Shown here one piece after another: positions 56,625-64,000 of a stretch of 64,000 bases of DNA; position 1 is the first letter of the stretch, and the number at the start of each line of letters is the position of its first letter. The position numbers and the translations under genes are program-made. The DNA is taken from NCBI RefSeq assembly GCF_000959725.1, contig NZ_CP009323.1, positions 4,092,001 through 4,156,000 of the forward strand, given 5' to 3'. The stretch comes from Burkholderia gladioli (lineage in GTDB: Bacteria > Pseudomonadota > Gammaproteobacteria > Burkholderiales > Burkholderiaceae). The notes below the pieces were generated by a model that saw nothing but the letters and a program-made list of their open reading frames with translations, searched no databases and was not told the DNA's origin.

Positions 56625-58565
56625 TCAGTTGTCGTCGCTGTGGCTGCTGCTGTCGCCCAGCGAGCCGTAAATCTTGACCTTCGAGCGGTCGCGCAGCGCC
56701 TTCATGTACGCCTCGCTCTCGCTTTGCGCATAGACCTGGGCCAGTTGCTGCTGGGCGGCGGTCAGTTGCTGCGGATCCACCGGCGCGGGCGGCACGATCG
56801 CGTTGACGCGGAAGATCGCGTAACCGCCGTTCGCGCCGAGATCGACGCCGACATAGGCCGGCAGCGACTTCGCATCGGCCTTGTAGATCGCCGCGATCGC
56901 CTCGGGCGACAGGCCCAGCGTCTGCGTGCGCGAGACCTTCTCGGCCGGCAGGAAACCATCGGTCGACTTCGACTTCTGCAGCGCCGCCAGCTTCGCCGCG
57001 CCGTCCTGCTTGGCCAGCTTCGCGCTTTCGTCGGCGATGTACTTCTGGCGCACCACGTCCTTGATCGCGTCCAGCGCGGGCACCGCGGCCGGCTTGTCGG
57101 CCGTCACGCGCGCGGCGATCAGCGTGCTGTTGCCGACGTCGATCGCCTGCGTGTTGTTGCCGTTCTTGACCGAGTCCGCCGCGAACACGGCGGCCAGGAA
57201 CTTCGGATTGTTGAGCGGGCTGTCGGGCGGCAGGGCCGGGTTCGGCTGCGGCGTGACGGTGGCGGTCTGGATCGTCAGCTTGTACTTGTCGGCGGCCGGC
57301 TGCAGGCTCTTGGCCTTCTCGTAGACCAGTGACGAGAAACCTTCCGAATTGTCGCTGAAGGCCTTGGCCGCGAACTGCTGCTTGAGCTCGGTCGCGATCG
57401 AATCCTTGACCTCGTCGAAGGGCTTGACCACGGCTGGCTTCACGTCGGTCGCCTTGAGGATGTGGTAGCCGAGGTCCGACTCGACCACCTTGCTGAGCTC
57501 GCCCGACTTCAGCGCGAAGGCCGCATCGTCGAAGGCCGGGCCGCCGGCGGTCGAGCCGCGCGTCACGTAGCCCAGGTCGCCGCCCTTGGCCGCCGAGGGC
57601 GCGTCCTGCGAATTCTTCTCGGCGATCTGCGCGAACTGATCCGGATGAGCCGTCACCTCGGCCAGCAGCTGCTCGGCCTTGGCCTTCGCGGCGGCCTTGT
57701 CCGAGGCGCTGGCATTGCGCGCCGCGGCGATGAAGATGTGGCTCACACGCACCTGCGCCTCGGTGCGGAAGCGCGCGGTGTTGTCCTCGTAGAACTTGTG
57801 GAGGTCCGCGTCGGACGGCTGCGCGTTGGCGGCAGCCGCAGCCGGCGTGAACACCAGGTACTGGATGCTGGCCGTCTCGGGCGTGGCGAACGCTTGCTTG
57901 TGCGCGTCGTAGTAGGCCGAGAGCTGGGCGTCGGTCGGCTGGACCTTGGCGGCGTAGTCGGCCGGCTTCAGCACCATCGCCTGGATCTCGCGCTGCTGCT
58001 GCGCCAGGTCGGTCAGGCGCTGGGCCACGCTCTTGGGCGTGAAGGCGCTGTTGATCAGGTTGTTGGGCAGCTGGCTCTGCGAGAGCTGGTAGCGCACCGA
58101 TTCCTGGTACTGGTCCGGCGTCATGCCCTGCATCGCCAGCAGCTGCGTGTAGCGCTCGGCGTCGATCGAGCCGTCGGGCTTGCGCAGCGAGGCGATGATC
58201 GGGTTCGACATCAGCGCTTCGCGCACCGCGTTGTCCGAAGCCGTCAGGTGCAGGCGGCGCACCTCGTCGGTCAGCGCGCGCTGCTCGATGATGCCGTCGA
58301 GCAGTTGCTGGCGACGCTCGGGCGTGTCGAACTGCTTGGCGTCGAAGTTCGCGCCGAGCGCCTGGCGCGCCTGGTCGATCTGCTGGCGGTAGGCGCCGTC
58401 GAATTCGGCGCGCGTGATCTTGTGTCCGTCGACCGATGCCACATTCGCGCTGTCGTCGAAGAAGTCGCGGAAGCCCTGTACCCCGACGAACCCGAGCCCC
58501 GGAAGCACGATCAGGAGCAGGAGGAACATCATCAGGCGCTGGTGATTGCGGAAGAAATCGAGCAT
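56625..58565 (-). CDS. ppiD: Periplasmic chaperone / peptidyl-prolyl isomerase PpiD
   Basis: A 646-residue inner-membrane-anchored foldase that receives proteins leaving the Sec translocon. One transmembrane helix lies at about 12-32 (MMFLLLLIVLPGLGFVGV). A SurA-N-like helical domain follows, then a parvulin domain near 265-365 (VSHIFIAAAR, GGDLGYVTRG, LGYHILKATDVKPA) and a second, degenerate parvulin-like part. It lies in the conserved lon-hupB-(tRNAs)-ppiD neighbourhood. Confidence 0.96.
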   Translation of the reverse strand: MLDFFRNHQRLMMFLLLLIVLPGLGFVGVQGFRDFFDDSANVASVDGHKITRAEFDGAYRQQIDQARQALGANFDAKQFDTPERRQQLLDGIIEQRALTDEVRRLHLTASDNAVREALMSNPIIASLRKPDGSIDAERYTQLLAMQGMTPDQYQESVRYQLSQSQLPNNLINSAFTPKSVAQRLTDLAQQQREIQAMVLKPADYAAKVQPTDAQLSAYYDAHKQAFATPETASIQYLVFTPAAAAANAQPSDADLHKFYEDNTARFRTEAQVRVSHIFIAAARNASASDKAAAKAKAEQLLAEVTAHPDQFAQIAEKNSQDAPSAAKGGDLGYVTRGSTAGGPAFDDAAFALKSGELSKVVESDLGYHILKATDVKPAVVKPFDEVKDSIATELKQQFAAKAFSDNSEGFSSLVYEKAKSLQPAADKYKLTIQTATVTPQPNPALPPDSPLNNPKFLAAVFAADSVKNGNNTQAIDVGNSTLIAARVTADKPAAVPALDAIKDVVRQKYIADESAKLAKQDGAAKLAALQKSKSTDGFLPAEKVSRTQTLGLSPEAIAAIYKADAKSLPAYVGVDLGANGGYAIFRVNAIVPPAPVDPQQLTAAQQQLAQVYAQSESEAYMKALRDRSKVKIYGSLGDSSSHSDDN

Positions 58566-58592
58566 GCGGAACCGAAGTGGCTGGACAAAACG

Positions 58593-58609
58593 ACTGATAT
58601 TACATCAGT
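58593..58609. repeat. Short palindrome upstream of ppiD
   Basis: ACTGAT and ATCAGT flank ATTAC, about 28 bases upstream of the ppiD start. Possible operator in the promoter; the binder is unknown. Confidence 0.5.
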
Positions 58610-58981
58610 GGCAAGGAAAAAAGGCGAAACCGGGGGGCGACCGCGCGCCGAGCCTGCCGATCGACGCCGGCGCAGCGGTTCCGACCATGCGTGACACGCG
58701 CTCGTGCATCGGCTACATGCGGCGTCGCCGTTCATGAAAAATGCAATATATCGATCGATTGAAAATACAAAGCGGGCGGATTGCCCCGGAAAAGCATGAC
58801 CTGCCGACCCTGCATGCCATCGAATAAATCAAAACCTCGGAATTACCGTTTCGTCGTCGATCGATTTGCAGTAACAATACGACGACGCCCGCTTCACGGA
58901 GCCCTGGCACGAAGGGCGTGGCCTCCGCCGGCTGGGCACGCCGCGCCTGATTCCACTGCCGTTTGCCAATCGATAATCGGC

Positions 58982-59026
58982 CGCCCGATTTGATTTTCTT
59001 TTGTTTTACTCGTTGCAAATCGGGCG
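58982..59026 (+). repeat. Perfect 11-bp inverted repeat in the oxidase leader
   Basis: CGCCCGATTTG (58982-58992) and CAAATCGGGCG (59016-59026) are separated by 23 T-rich bases, ending 24 bases before the ATG. It could fold in the mRNA leader near the ribosome-binding site or be a regulator site. Confidence 0.7.
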
Positions 59027-59050
59027 AATCGATAACAAAGAGAGAAAACA

Positions 59051-60799
59051 ATGTCCGAGAAATCCCTGGACGAACGCTCGCCGCGTCGCGCGTTCCTGTC
59101 CGACATGGCCAAACTCGCGGCGGCCGGCGTGGTCGTCGGCTGGACCCCGATCTACCAGGTTGCCGCGCACGCGCAAACCACCGGCGCCACGCCACCGAAT
59201 TTCCCCGCCGACCTGCCGCTCTACAAGCAGGCCTTCCAGAACTGGAGCGGCGAGATCGTCCTGCAGGATGTCTGGACCGCCGCGCCGCGTTCGGCCGCCG
59301 ATGTGCTGAACGTCGTCAACTGGGCCCGCGCGAACGGCTACAAGGTTCGCCCGCGCGGCCACATGCACAACTGGTCGCCGCTCACGCTCGACCCGGCGGC
59401 CGGCACCGCGAATCTGGTGCTGCTCGATACCACGCAATCGCTGACGGCTGTCTCGGTCGACACCTCGAGCAGCCCGGCGCGCGTCACGGCGCAAACGGGC
59501 GTCTCGCTCGAATCGCTGTTGGCCACGCTGGAAACCAGCAACCTCGGCCTGGTGGCCGTGCCGGCACCGGGCGACATCACGCTCGGCGGCGCCCTCGCGA
59601 TCGACGCGCACGGCACCGCCGTGCCGGCCGCCGGCGAAACGCGCCAGCCCGGCCAGACCTACGGCTCGCTGAGCAACCTGGTGGTCTCGCTGACGGCGGT
59701 GGTATTCGACTCGGGCTCGCAGCAATACGTGCTGCGCACCTTCCAGCGCAGCGATCCCGATATCGGCGCCCTGCTCGCGCACGTCGGCCGCGCCTTCGTC
59801 GTCGAGGCAACCCTGGTCGCCGCGCCGAACCAGCGCCTGCGATGCCAGAGCTATACCAACATCCCGGCGACGGAGCTGTTCGCGCCGGCCGGTTCGAGCG
59901 GGCGCACCGTGGCGTCCTTCCTCGACCAGACCGGCCGCATGGAAGCGATCTGGTTCCCGTTCACCGCGAATCCCTGGCTCAAGGTCTGGACCGTCGCGCC
60001 GAACAAGCCGCTACTCTCGCGAGCGGTCACCCAGCCATACAACTATCCGTTCTCCGACTCGATTCCGAAGCAGTTGTCGGATCTGATCCAGGGCATCATC
60101 GGCGGCGGCGACGGCAGCCTGACGCCGCTGTTCGGGCAGACCCAGTTCGCCGTCACCACCGCGGGCCTGGCGCTCACCTTGTCGGCCGACATCTGGGGCT
60201 GGTCGCGCACCGTGCAGCAGTACATCCGCCCGACCACGCTGCGAGTGACCGCCAACGGTTACGCGGTACTGACACGCCGCGCCGACGTGCAGCGCGCCAT
60301 CAACGAGTTCGTGCAGTTCTACCAGAACCGCGTGAGCGCCTACCAGGCGCAGGGCCTGTATCCGATGAACGGCCCGGTGGAGATCCGCGTGACCGGCCTC
60401 GACCAGCCCGGCGACATCGGTGCCGGCACGGTCGCGCCGACCCTCTCGGCGCTCAAGCCGCGCCCCGATCATGCCGAATGGGATGTGGCGGTGTGGTTCG
60501 ACATCCTCTCGCTGCCCGGCACGCCCTCGGCGGATCGCTTCTATCGCGAGATCGAGCAGTGGATGCTGTCGAACTACAGCGGCTCCTACGCGACGCTGCG
60601 CCCCGAATGGTCGAAGGGCTGGGGCTATACCGATACGGCGGCCTGGCAGGATGCCACCATGATCGGCACCACCGTCCCGGGCCTGTATCGCGACGGCCAG
60701 CCCGCCTCGAGCAACTGGGATACCGCGCGCGCCACGCTCGATCGCCTCGACCCGAGCCGGATCTTCAGCTCGCCGCTGCTCGACAAACTGCTGCCCTGA
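59051..60799 (+). CDS. Exported cholesterol-oxidase-like FAD enzyme (VAO family)
   Basis: A 582-residue flavoprotein like the class II cholesterol oxidases, including that of Burkholderia cepacia ST-200. A twin-arginine signal (SPRRAFLSDMAKLAAAG, cleavage after AHA near 42) sends it folded through Tat. The FAD domain has RPRGHMHNWSPL, whose first His should carry the covalent FAD, and GALAIDAHGTAVP. The substrate domain has MEAIWFPFTANPWLKVW. Class II enzymes oxidise and isomerise 3-beta-hydroxysterols with oxygen. The substrate here is inferred. AGAGAG precedes the start. It is inserted between ppiD and the tRNAs. Confidence 0.9.
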   Translation: MSEKSLDERSPRRAFLSDMAKLAAAGVVVGWTPIYQVAAHAQTTGATPPNFPADLPLYKQAFQNWSGEIVLQDVWTAAPRSAADVLNVVNWARANGYKVRPRGHMHNWSPLTLDPAAGTANLVLLDTTQSLTAVSVDTSSSPARVTAQTGVSLESLLATLETSNLGLVAVPAPGDITLGGALAIDAHGTAVPAAGETRQPGQTYGSLSNLVVSLTAVVFDSGSQQYVLRTFQRSDPDIGALLAHVGRAFVVEATLVAAPNQRLRCQSYTNIPATELFAPAGSSGRTVASFLDQTGRMEAIWFPFTANPWLKVWTVAPNKPLLSRAVTQPYNYPFSDSIPKQLSDLIQGIIGGGDGSLTPLFGQTQFAVTTAGLALTLSADIWGWSRTVQQYIRPTTLRVTANGYAVLTRRADVQRAINEFVQFYQNRVSAYQAQGLYPMNGPVEIRVTGLDQPGDIGAGTVAPTLSALKPRPDHAEWDVAVWFDILSLPGTPSADRFYREIEQWMLSNYSGSYATLRPEWSKGWGYTDTAAWQDATMIGTTVPGLYRDGQPASSNWDTARATLDRLDPSRIFSSPLLDKLLP

Positions 60800-60870
60800 A
60801 GGCGGCGCCCCGGGCGGCGACAGGATCGTGCCGCCCGGGCAAACAAGTCGTCGAGGCGCGCCAAAGCAAA

Positions 60871-60900
60871 AAGCCCCGTGAGCGTGAACTCACGGGGCTT
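60871..60900 (-). terminator. Terminator of the tRNA-Val/tRNA-Asp transcript
   Basis: A perfect 12-bp stem (AAGCCCCGTGAG) with a 6-base loop is followed on the minus strand by TTTGCTTT. On the plus strand no T-run follows, so it mainly serves the leftward tRNA genes. Confidence 0.88.
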
Positions 60901-60911
60901 CGTACTGAATC

Positions 60912-60988
60912 TGGCGGAGCGGACGGGACTCGAACCCGCGACCCCCGGCGTGACAGGCCGGTATTCTAACCAACTGAACTACCGCTCC
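60912..60988 (-). tRNA. tRNA-Asp (anticodon GTC)
   Basis: The 77-base cloverleaf includes the encoded CCA. On the minus strand it begins GGAGCGGTAGTTCAG. The anticodon loop is CTGTCAC and the T-loop is GGTTCGAGTCC. It lies 32 bases after tRNA-Val in the same transcript. Confidence 0.97.
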
Positions 60989-61020
60989 TTGGTGTGGTAC
61001 CGCAGGCAAGATCACGAAAC

Positions 61021-61096
61021 TGGTGGGTGCTGAGAGGCTCGAACTCCCGACCTACGCCTTGTAAGGGCGCCGCTCTACCAACTGAGCTAAGCACCC
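61021..61096 (-). tRNA. tRNA-Val (anticodon TAC)
   Basis: The 76-base cloverleaf includes CCA. On the minus strand it begins GGGTGCTTAGCTCAG. The anticodon loop is CTTACAA and the T-loop is AGTTCGAGCCT. It lies 70 bases after hupB. Confidence 0.97.
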
Positions 61097-61166
61097 GTTT
61101 CGCGCTTGCCACCTGCCTGCCGACATCCTGGATACTGCGCGTGGACATCGTCAAGCAGCGAGCCCG

Positions 61167-61439
61167 CTAGTTTAGCGCATCCTTCAGGGCTTTGCCAGCC
61201 CTGAATTTCGCGACTCGCGCCGCCTCGATGCGGATCGTTTCGCCGGTTTGCGGATTGCGCCCATTGCGCGCGATCCGCTCGCCCACCTCGAAGGTACCGA
61301 AACCAGCCAGCGTGACGCTGCCGCCGCTTTCCAGCGCCTGCACCACACCGGCGATCAGCGCGTCGAGCGCGCGTCCTGCCGATGCCTTGGATAAATCTGC
61401 CTCGCGTGCGATGTGGTCGATCAAGTCCGTCTTGTTCAT
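61167..61439 (-). CDS. hupB: DNA-binding protein HU-beta
   Basis: A 90-residue nucleoid protein that bends DNA as a dimer. It starts [16 protein letters not shown] and holds the HU/IHF arm signature [21 protein letters not shown] at the centre. The start at 61439 is chosen over an in-frame ATG nine codons upstream because of family length and the GGGGAC element before it. It lies between lon and tRNA-Val, as in E. coli-type order, with its own strong promoter. Confidence 0.97.
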   Translation of the reverse strand: MNKTDLIDHIAREADLSKASAGRALDALIAGVVQALESGGSVTLAGFGTFEVGERIARNGRNPQTGETIRIEAARVAKFRAGKALKDALN

Positions 61440-61519
61440 GCCGTCCCCTTTCGTCAGTGGTCCCATTTCAGGACGGCCGCCCCGTTGTCGGCCGTCGCCC
61501 GGTACATGCCGGGTCGATC

Positions 61520-61548
61520 ATTAAATGAAGCCGAAACGGGCCTGTCAA
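61520..61548 (-). promoter_or_regulatory. Strong sigma-70 promoter of hupB
   Basis: On the minus strand TTGACA (61543-61548) and TTTAAT (61520-61525) are exactly 17 bases apart, a near-consensus promoter, giving a leader of about 75 bases with GC hairpins. Confidence 0.85.
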
Positions 61549-61604
61549 GCGCCGAAGCTGAGACAGCGCAAGGGATTGATGCATCTTTCGCCGCGAAGCG
61601 CCAA

Positions 61605-61634
61605 TAAAAAACCCGCGGCGATGGCCGCGGGTTG
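61605..61634 (-). terminator. Rho-independent terminator of lon
   Basis: AACCCGCGGC and GCCGCGGGTT flank GATG, followed on the minus strand by a run of six T. It sits 50 bases after the lon stop. Confidence 0.93.
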
Positions 61635-61683
61635 GTTCCCTGCGTGGAGCCTCATGCTTCGAAGCTCACATTGTGGGATGTGC

Positions 61684-64000
61684 TCAGTGCTTGACGACTT
61701 CCGTCGAGGCATCTTTCGGGGCTTCGGCAACCGGCGCCGCGGCCTTCGCTTCGTCCTCGGGCAGCGCGCTCGGCGTACGCTCGAGCGCCAATTCGAGCAC
61801 CTTGTCGATCCAGCGGACCGGCACGATCTCGATGGCGTTCTTCACGTTGTCCGGAATGTCGGCGAGATCCTTCACGTTCTCTTCCGGGATCAGCACGAGC
61901 TTGATGCCGCCGCGATGCGCCGCCAGCAGCTTCTCCTTCAGCCCGCCGATCGGCAGCACCTCGCCGCGCAGCGTGATTTCACCCGTCATCGCGACATCCG
62001 CGCGGACCGGGATGCCGGTCAGCACCGACACCAGCGCCGTGGTCATCGCGATACCGGCGGACGGACCGTCCTTCGGCGTCGCGCCTTCCGGCACGTGGAT
62101 GTGGATGTCCTGCTTCTCGAAGGCCTCGTCCTTCACGCCCAGGCGGCGCGAACGCGAACGCACCACCGAGCGCGCGGCCTCGACCGATTCCTTCATCACG
62201 TCGCCAAGCGAGCCGGTGCGGATCACGTTGCCCTTGCCGGGCATCACGGCCGCCTCGATCGTCAGCAGGTCGCCGCCGACTTCCGTCCAGGCCAGGCCCG
62301 TGACCTGACCCACCTGGTTTTCCTTGGCGGCCAGGCCGAAGTCGTACTTGCGCACGCCGAGGAAGGTGTCGAGGTTGCCGGCATCGACCTTCACCGGGCT
62401 CGCCGCCTTCTTCAACAGCAGCATCTTCACGACCTTGCGGCAGATCTTCGAGACTTCGCGCTCGAGCGAACGCACGCCCGCTTCACGGGTGTAGTAGCGG
62501 ATGATGTCGCGGATCGCTTCTTCCGTGACGTCGATCTCGCCGTCCTTCAGCCCGTTGTTCTTCTTCTGCTTCGGCAGCAGATAGCGTTGCGCGATGCTGA
62601 CCTTCTCGTCTTCCGTGTAGCCCGACAGGCGAATCACTTCCATCCGATCCAGCAGCGGCGGCGGAATGTTCAGCGAGTTCGAGGTGGCCACGAACATCAC
62701 GTCCGACAGGTCGAAATCGACTTCGACGTAGTGATCGGCGAACGTGTGGTTCTGTTCCGGATCGAGCACCTCGAGCAGCGCCGACGACGGATCGCCGCGG
62801 AAATCCATGCCCATCTTGTCGACTTCGTCGAGCAGGAACAACGGATTGCGCACACCGACCTTGGTCAGGCTCTGCAGGATCTTGCCCGGCATCGAGCCGA
62901 TGTAGGTCCGGCGGTGGCCGCGGATCTCGGCCTCGTCACGCACGCCGCCGAGCGCCATGCGCACGAACTTGCGGTTCGTGGCGCGGGCGATCGACTGGCC
63001 GAGCGAGGTCTTGCCGACGCCCGGGGGCCCGACCAGGCACAGGATCGGCGCCTTGACCTTGTCGACGCGCTGTTGCACCGCGAGATACTCGAGGATCCGT
63101 TCCTTGACCTTCTCGAGGCCGAAGTGGTCCTCGTCGAGCACCTGCTCGGCGTTCGACAGGTCGTTGTTGACCTTGCTCTTCTTGCGCCACGGCAAGCCGA
63201 TCAGCGTGTCGATGTAGTTGCGCACGACGGTGGCCTCGGCCGACATCGGCGACATCAGCTTGAGCTTCTTGAGCTCGGCATCGGCCTTCTTCTTGGCTTC
63301 CTTGGGCATGCGCGCTGCATTGATGCGCTTCTCGAGTTCCTCGAGATCGGCGCCTTCCTCGCCCTCGCCCAGTTCCTTCTGGATCGCCTTGACCTGCTCG
63401 TTGAGGTAGTACTCGCGCTGGCTCTTCTCCATCTGGCGCTTGACGCGACCGCGGATGCGCTTTTCCACCTGCAGGATGTCGATCTCGGCCTCGAGCTGCG
63501 CGAGCAGGTGCTCGAGACGCTCGATGACGGGGAACATTTCCAGGATGTGCTGCTTCTGGTCGAGCTTGAGCGGCAGGTGCGCCGCGATCGTGTCGGCCAG
63601 GCGGCCCGCCTCGTCGATGCCCGACAGCGAGGTCAGGATCTCCGGCGGGATCTTCTTGTTCAGCTTCACGTACTGATCGAACTGGGACACGATCGCGCGA
63701 CGCAGAGCCTCGGTTTCGGCGCTGTCGGCGTGGTCGGGTTCGAGCGGCAGCACTTCGCACGAGAACTGGGTTTCCTGTTCCTCGATCGACAGTGCCTGGG
63801 CGCGCTGCAGGCCTTCGACGAGCACCTTCACGGTGCCGTCAGGCAGCTTCAGCATCTGCAGGATGTTGGCGATACAGCCGACCTCGTACATGTCCTTTTC
63901 GGTCGGCTCGTCCTTCGCGGCGGTCTTCTGGGCGACCAGCATGATGTGCTTGCCGCCTTCCATCGCCGCCTCGAGGGCCTTGATCGACTTCGGCCGACCC
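61684..64000 (-). CDS. lon: ATP-dependent protease Lon, N-terminus outside window
   Basis: A AAA+ serine protease that destroys misfolded and regulatory proteins. The frame runs off the right edge; 771 residues are visible, and about 35 residues of the N-terminal domain are missing. The first visible residues are [15 protein letters not shown]. The coiled coil lies near 170-240, Walker A is [13 protein letters not shown], Walker [12 protein letters not shown], the catalytic Ser is in [11 protein letters not shown] and the Lys in [14 protein letters not shown]. It ends with an Ala/Glu-rich tail ([13 protein letters not shown]). hupB follows in the same direction. Confidence 0.98.
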   Translation of the reverse strand, partial: GRPKSIKALEAAMEGGKHIMLVAQKTAAKDEPTEKDMYEVGCIANILQMLKLPDGTVKVLVEGLQRAQALSIEEQETQFSCEVLPLEPDHADSAETEALRRAIVSQFDQYVKLNKKIPPEILTSLSGIDEAGRLADTIAAHLPLKLDQKQHILEMFPVIERLEHLLAQLEAEIDILQVEKRIRGRVKRQMEKSQREYYLNEQVKAIQKELGEGEEGADLEELEKRINAARMPKEAKKKADAELKKLKLMSPMSAEATVVRNYIDTLIGLPWRKKSKVNNDLSNAEQVLDEDHFGLEKVKERILEYLAVQQRVDKVKAPILCLVGPPGVGKTSLGQSIARATNRKFVRMALGGVRDEAEIRGHRRTYIGSMPGKILQSLTKVGVRNPLFLLDEVDKMGMDFRGDPSSALLEVLDPEQNHTFADHYVEVDFDLSDVMFVATSNSLNIPPPLLDRMEVIRLSGYTEDEKVSIAQRYLLPKQKKNNGLKDGEIDVTEEAIRDIIRYYTREAGVRSLEREVSKICRKVVKMLLLKKAASPVKVDAGNLDTFLGVRKYDFGLAAKENQVGQVTGLAWTEVGGDLLTIEAAVMPGKGNVIRTGSLGDVMKESVEAARSVVRSRSRRLGVKDEAFEKQDIHIHVPEGATPKDGPSAGIAMTTALVSVLTGIPVRADVAMTGEITLRGEVLPIGGLKEKLLAAHRGGIKLVLIPEENVKDLADIPDNVKNAIEIVPVRWIDKVLELALERTPSALPEDEAKAAAPVAEAPKDASTEVVKH

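Larger units (their letters stand above)
58566..59050. other. Divergent intergenic region ppiD / cholesterol oxidase
   Basis: No gene supported. Two symmetric elements stand out: ACTGAT-N5-ATCAGT at 58593-58609 next to ppiD, and a perfect 11-bp inverted repeat at 58982-59026 just before the oxidase. The right half is AT-rich (58740-58880, 58970-59050). Confidence 0.6.

Noticed and set aside
1..64000. CRISPR array or insertion sequence
   Set aside because: No regularly spaced repeats and no transposase frame or paired terminal repeats were found on reading both strands.

Overview
The window looks like part of a main chromosome of a Burkholderia species. Codon use is very GC-rich, and the gene neighbourhoods are typical of beta-proteobacteria: rpsF-priB-rpsR-rplI-dnaB, mltG-tmk-holB-tatD, selO-msrB-yciB-bolA-ppiC, and lon-hupB-tRNA-Val-tRNA-Asp-ppiD. 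I infer Burkholderia sensu stricto, possibly the gladioli/glumae side, but no sequence here fixes the species.

Layout. 1-3.0 kb: end of an amine/amino-acid FAD oxidase, then a leftward phosphate-transport pair (DUF47 protein and PiT permease). 3.0-7.2 kb: leftward ribosomal/replication operon ending in dnaB, which carries an in-frame 347-residue intein. 7.3-12 kb: a LysR regulator divergent from gcl-hyi-glxR, which converts glyoxylate to D-glycerate. 12-16.7 kb: L-asparaginase, a PsiF-repeat protein, a small membrane protein, a SYLF lipoprotein and a glycosyltransferase. 16.8-25.3 kb: AAA ATPase, MscS channel, an orphan Rap1a/Tai-like protein, a periplasmic ankyrin protein, and the tatD-holB-tmk-mltG operon divergent from ygfZ. 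25.3-35.7 kb: NRDE protein, acetyltransferase, esterase and a fatty-acid degradation cluster (acyl-CoA ligase, FadB-like enzyme, nicotinamidase, thiolase, thioesterase, MDR oxidoreductase). 35.7-39.7 kb: selO to ppiC.

39.7-43.6 kb is the accessory part. It holds a DUF2778/Tlde1-like effector gene with a frameshift, an overlapping two-TM candidate immunity gene, and an AT-richer gene for a NACHT-type STAND ATPase with an N-terminal nuclease-like domain, a candidate anti-phage protein. Near-identical terminator hairpins flank it, lying after ppiC and after ilvD. 43.6-55 kb returns to housekeeping genes: ilvD, purL, a DadA-like oxidase, nnrDE and pgi. 55-64 kb holds ybbA/tesA, ppiD, an exported cholesterol-oxidase-like flavoprotein, two tRNAs, hupB and the 3' part of lon.

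The two most noteworthy objects are the dnaB intein, which has every hallmark of a class 3 (WCT) intein with a LAGLIDADG domain, and the NACHT/effector island. No CRISPR array, complete insertion sequence, integrase, rRNA or prophage was seen.
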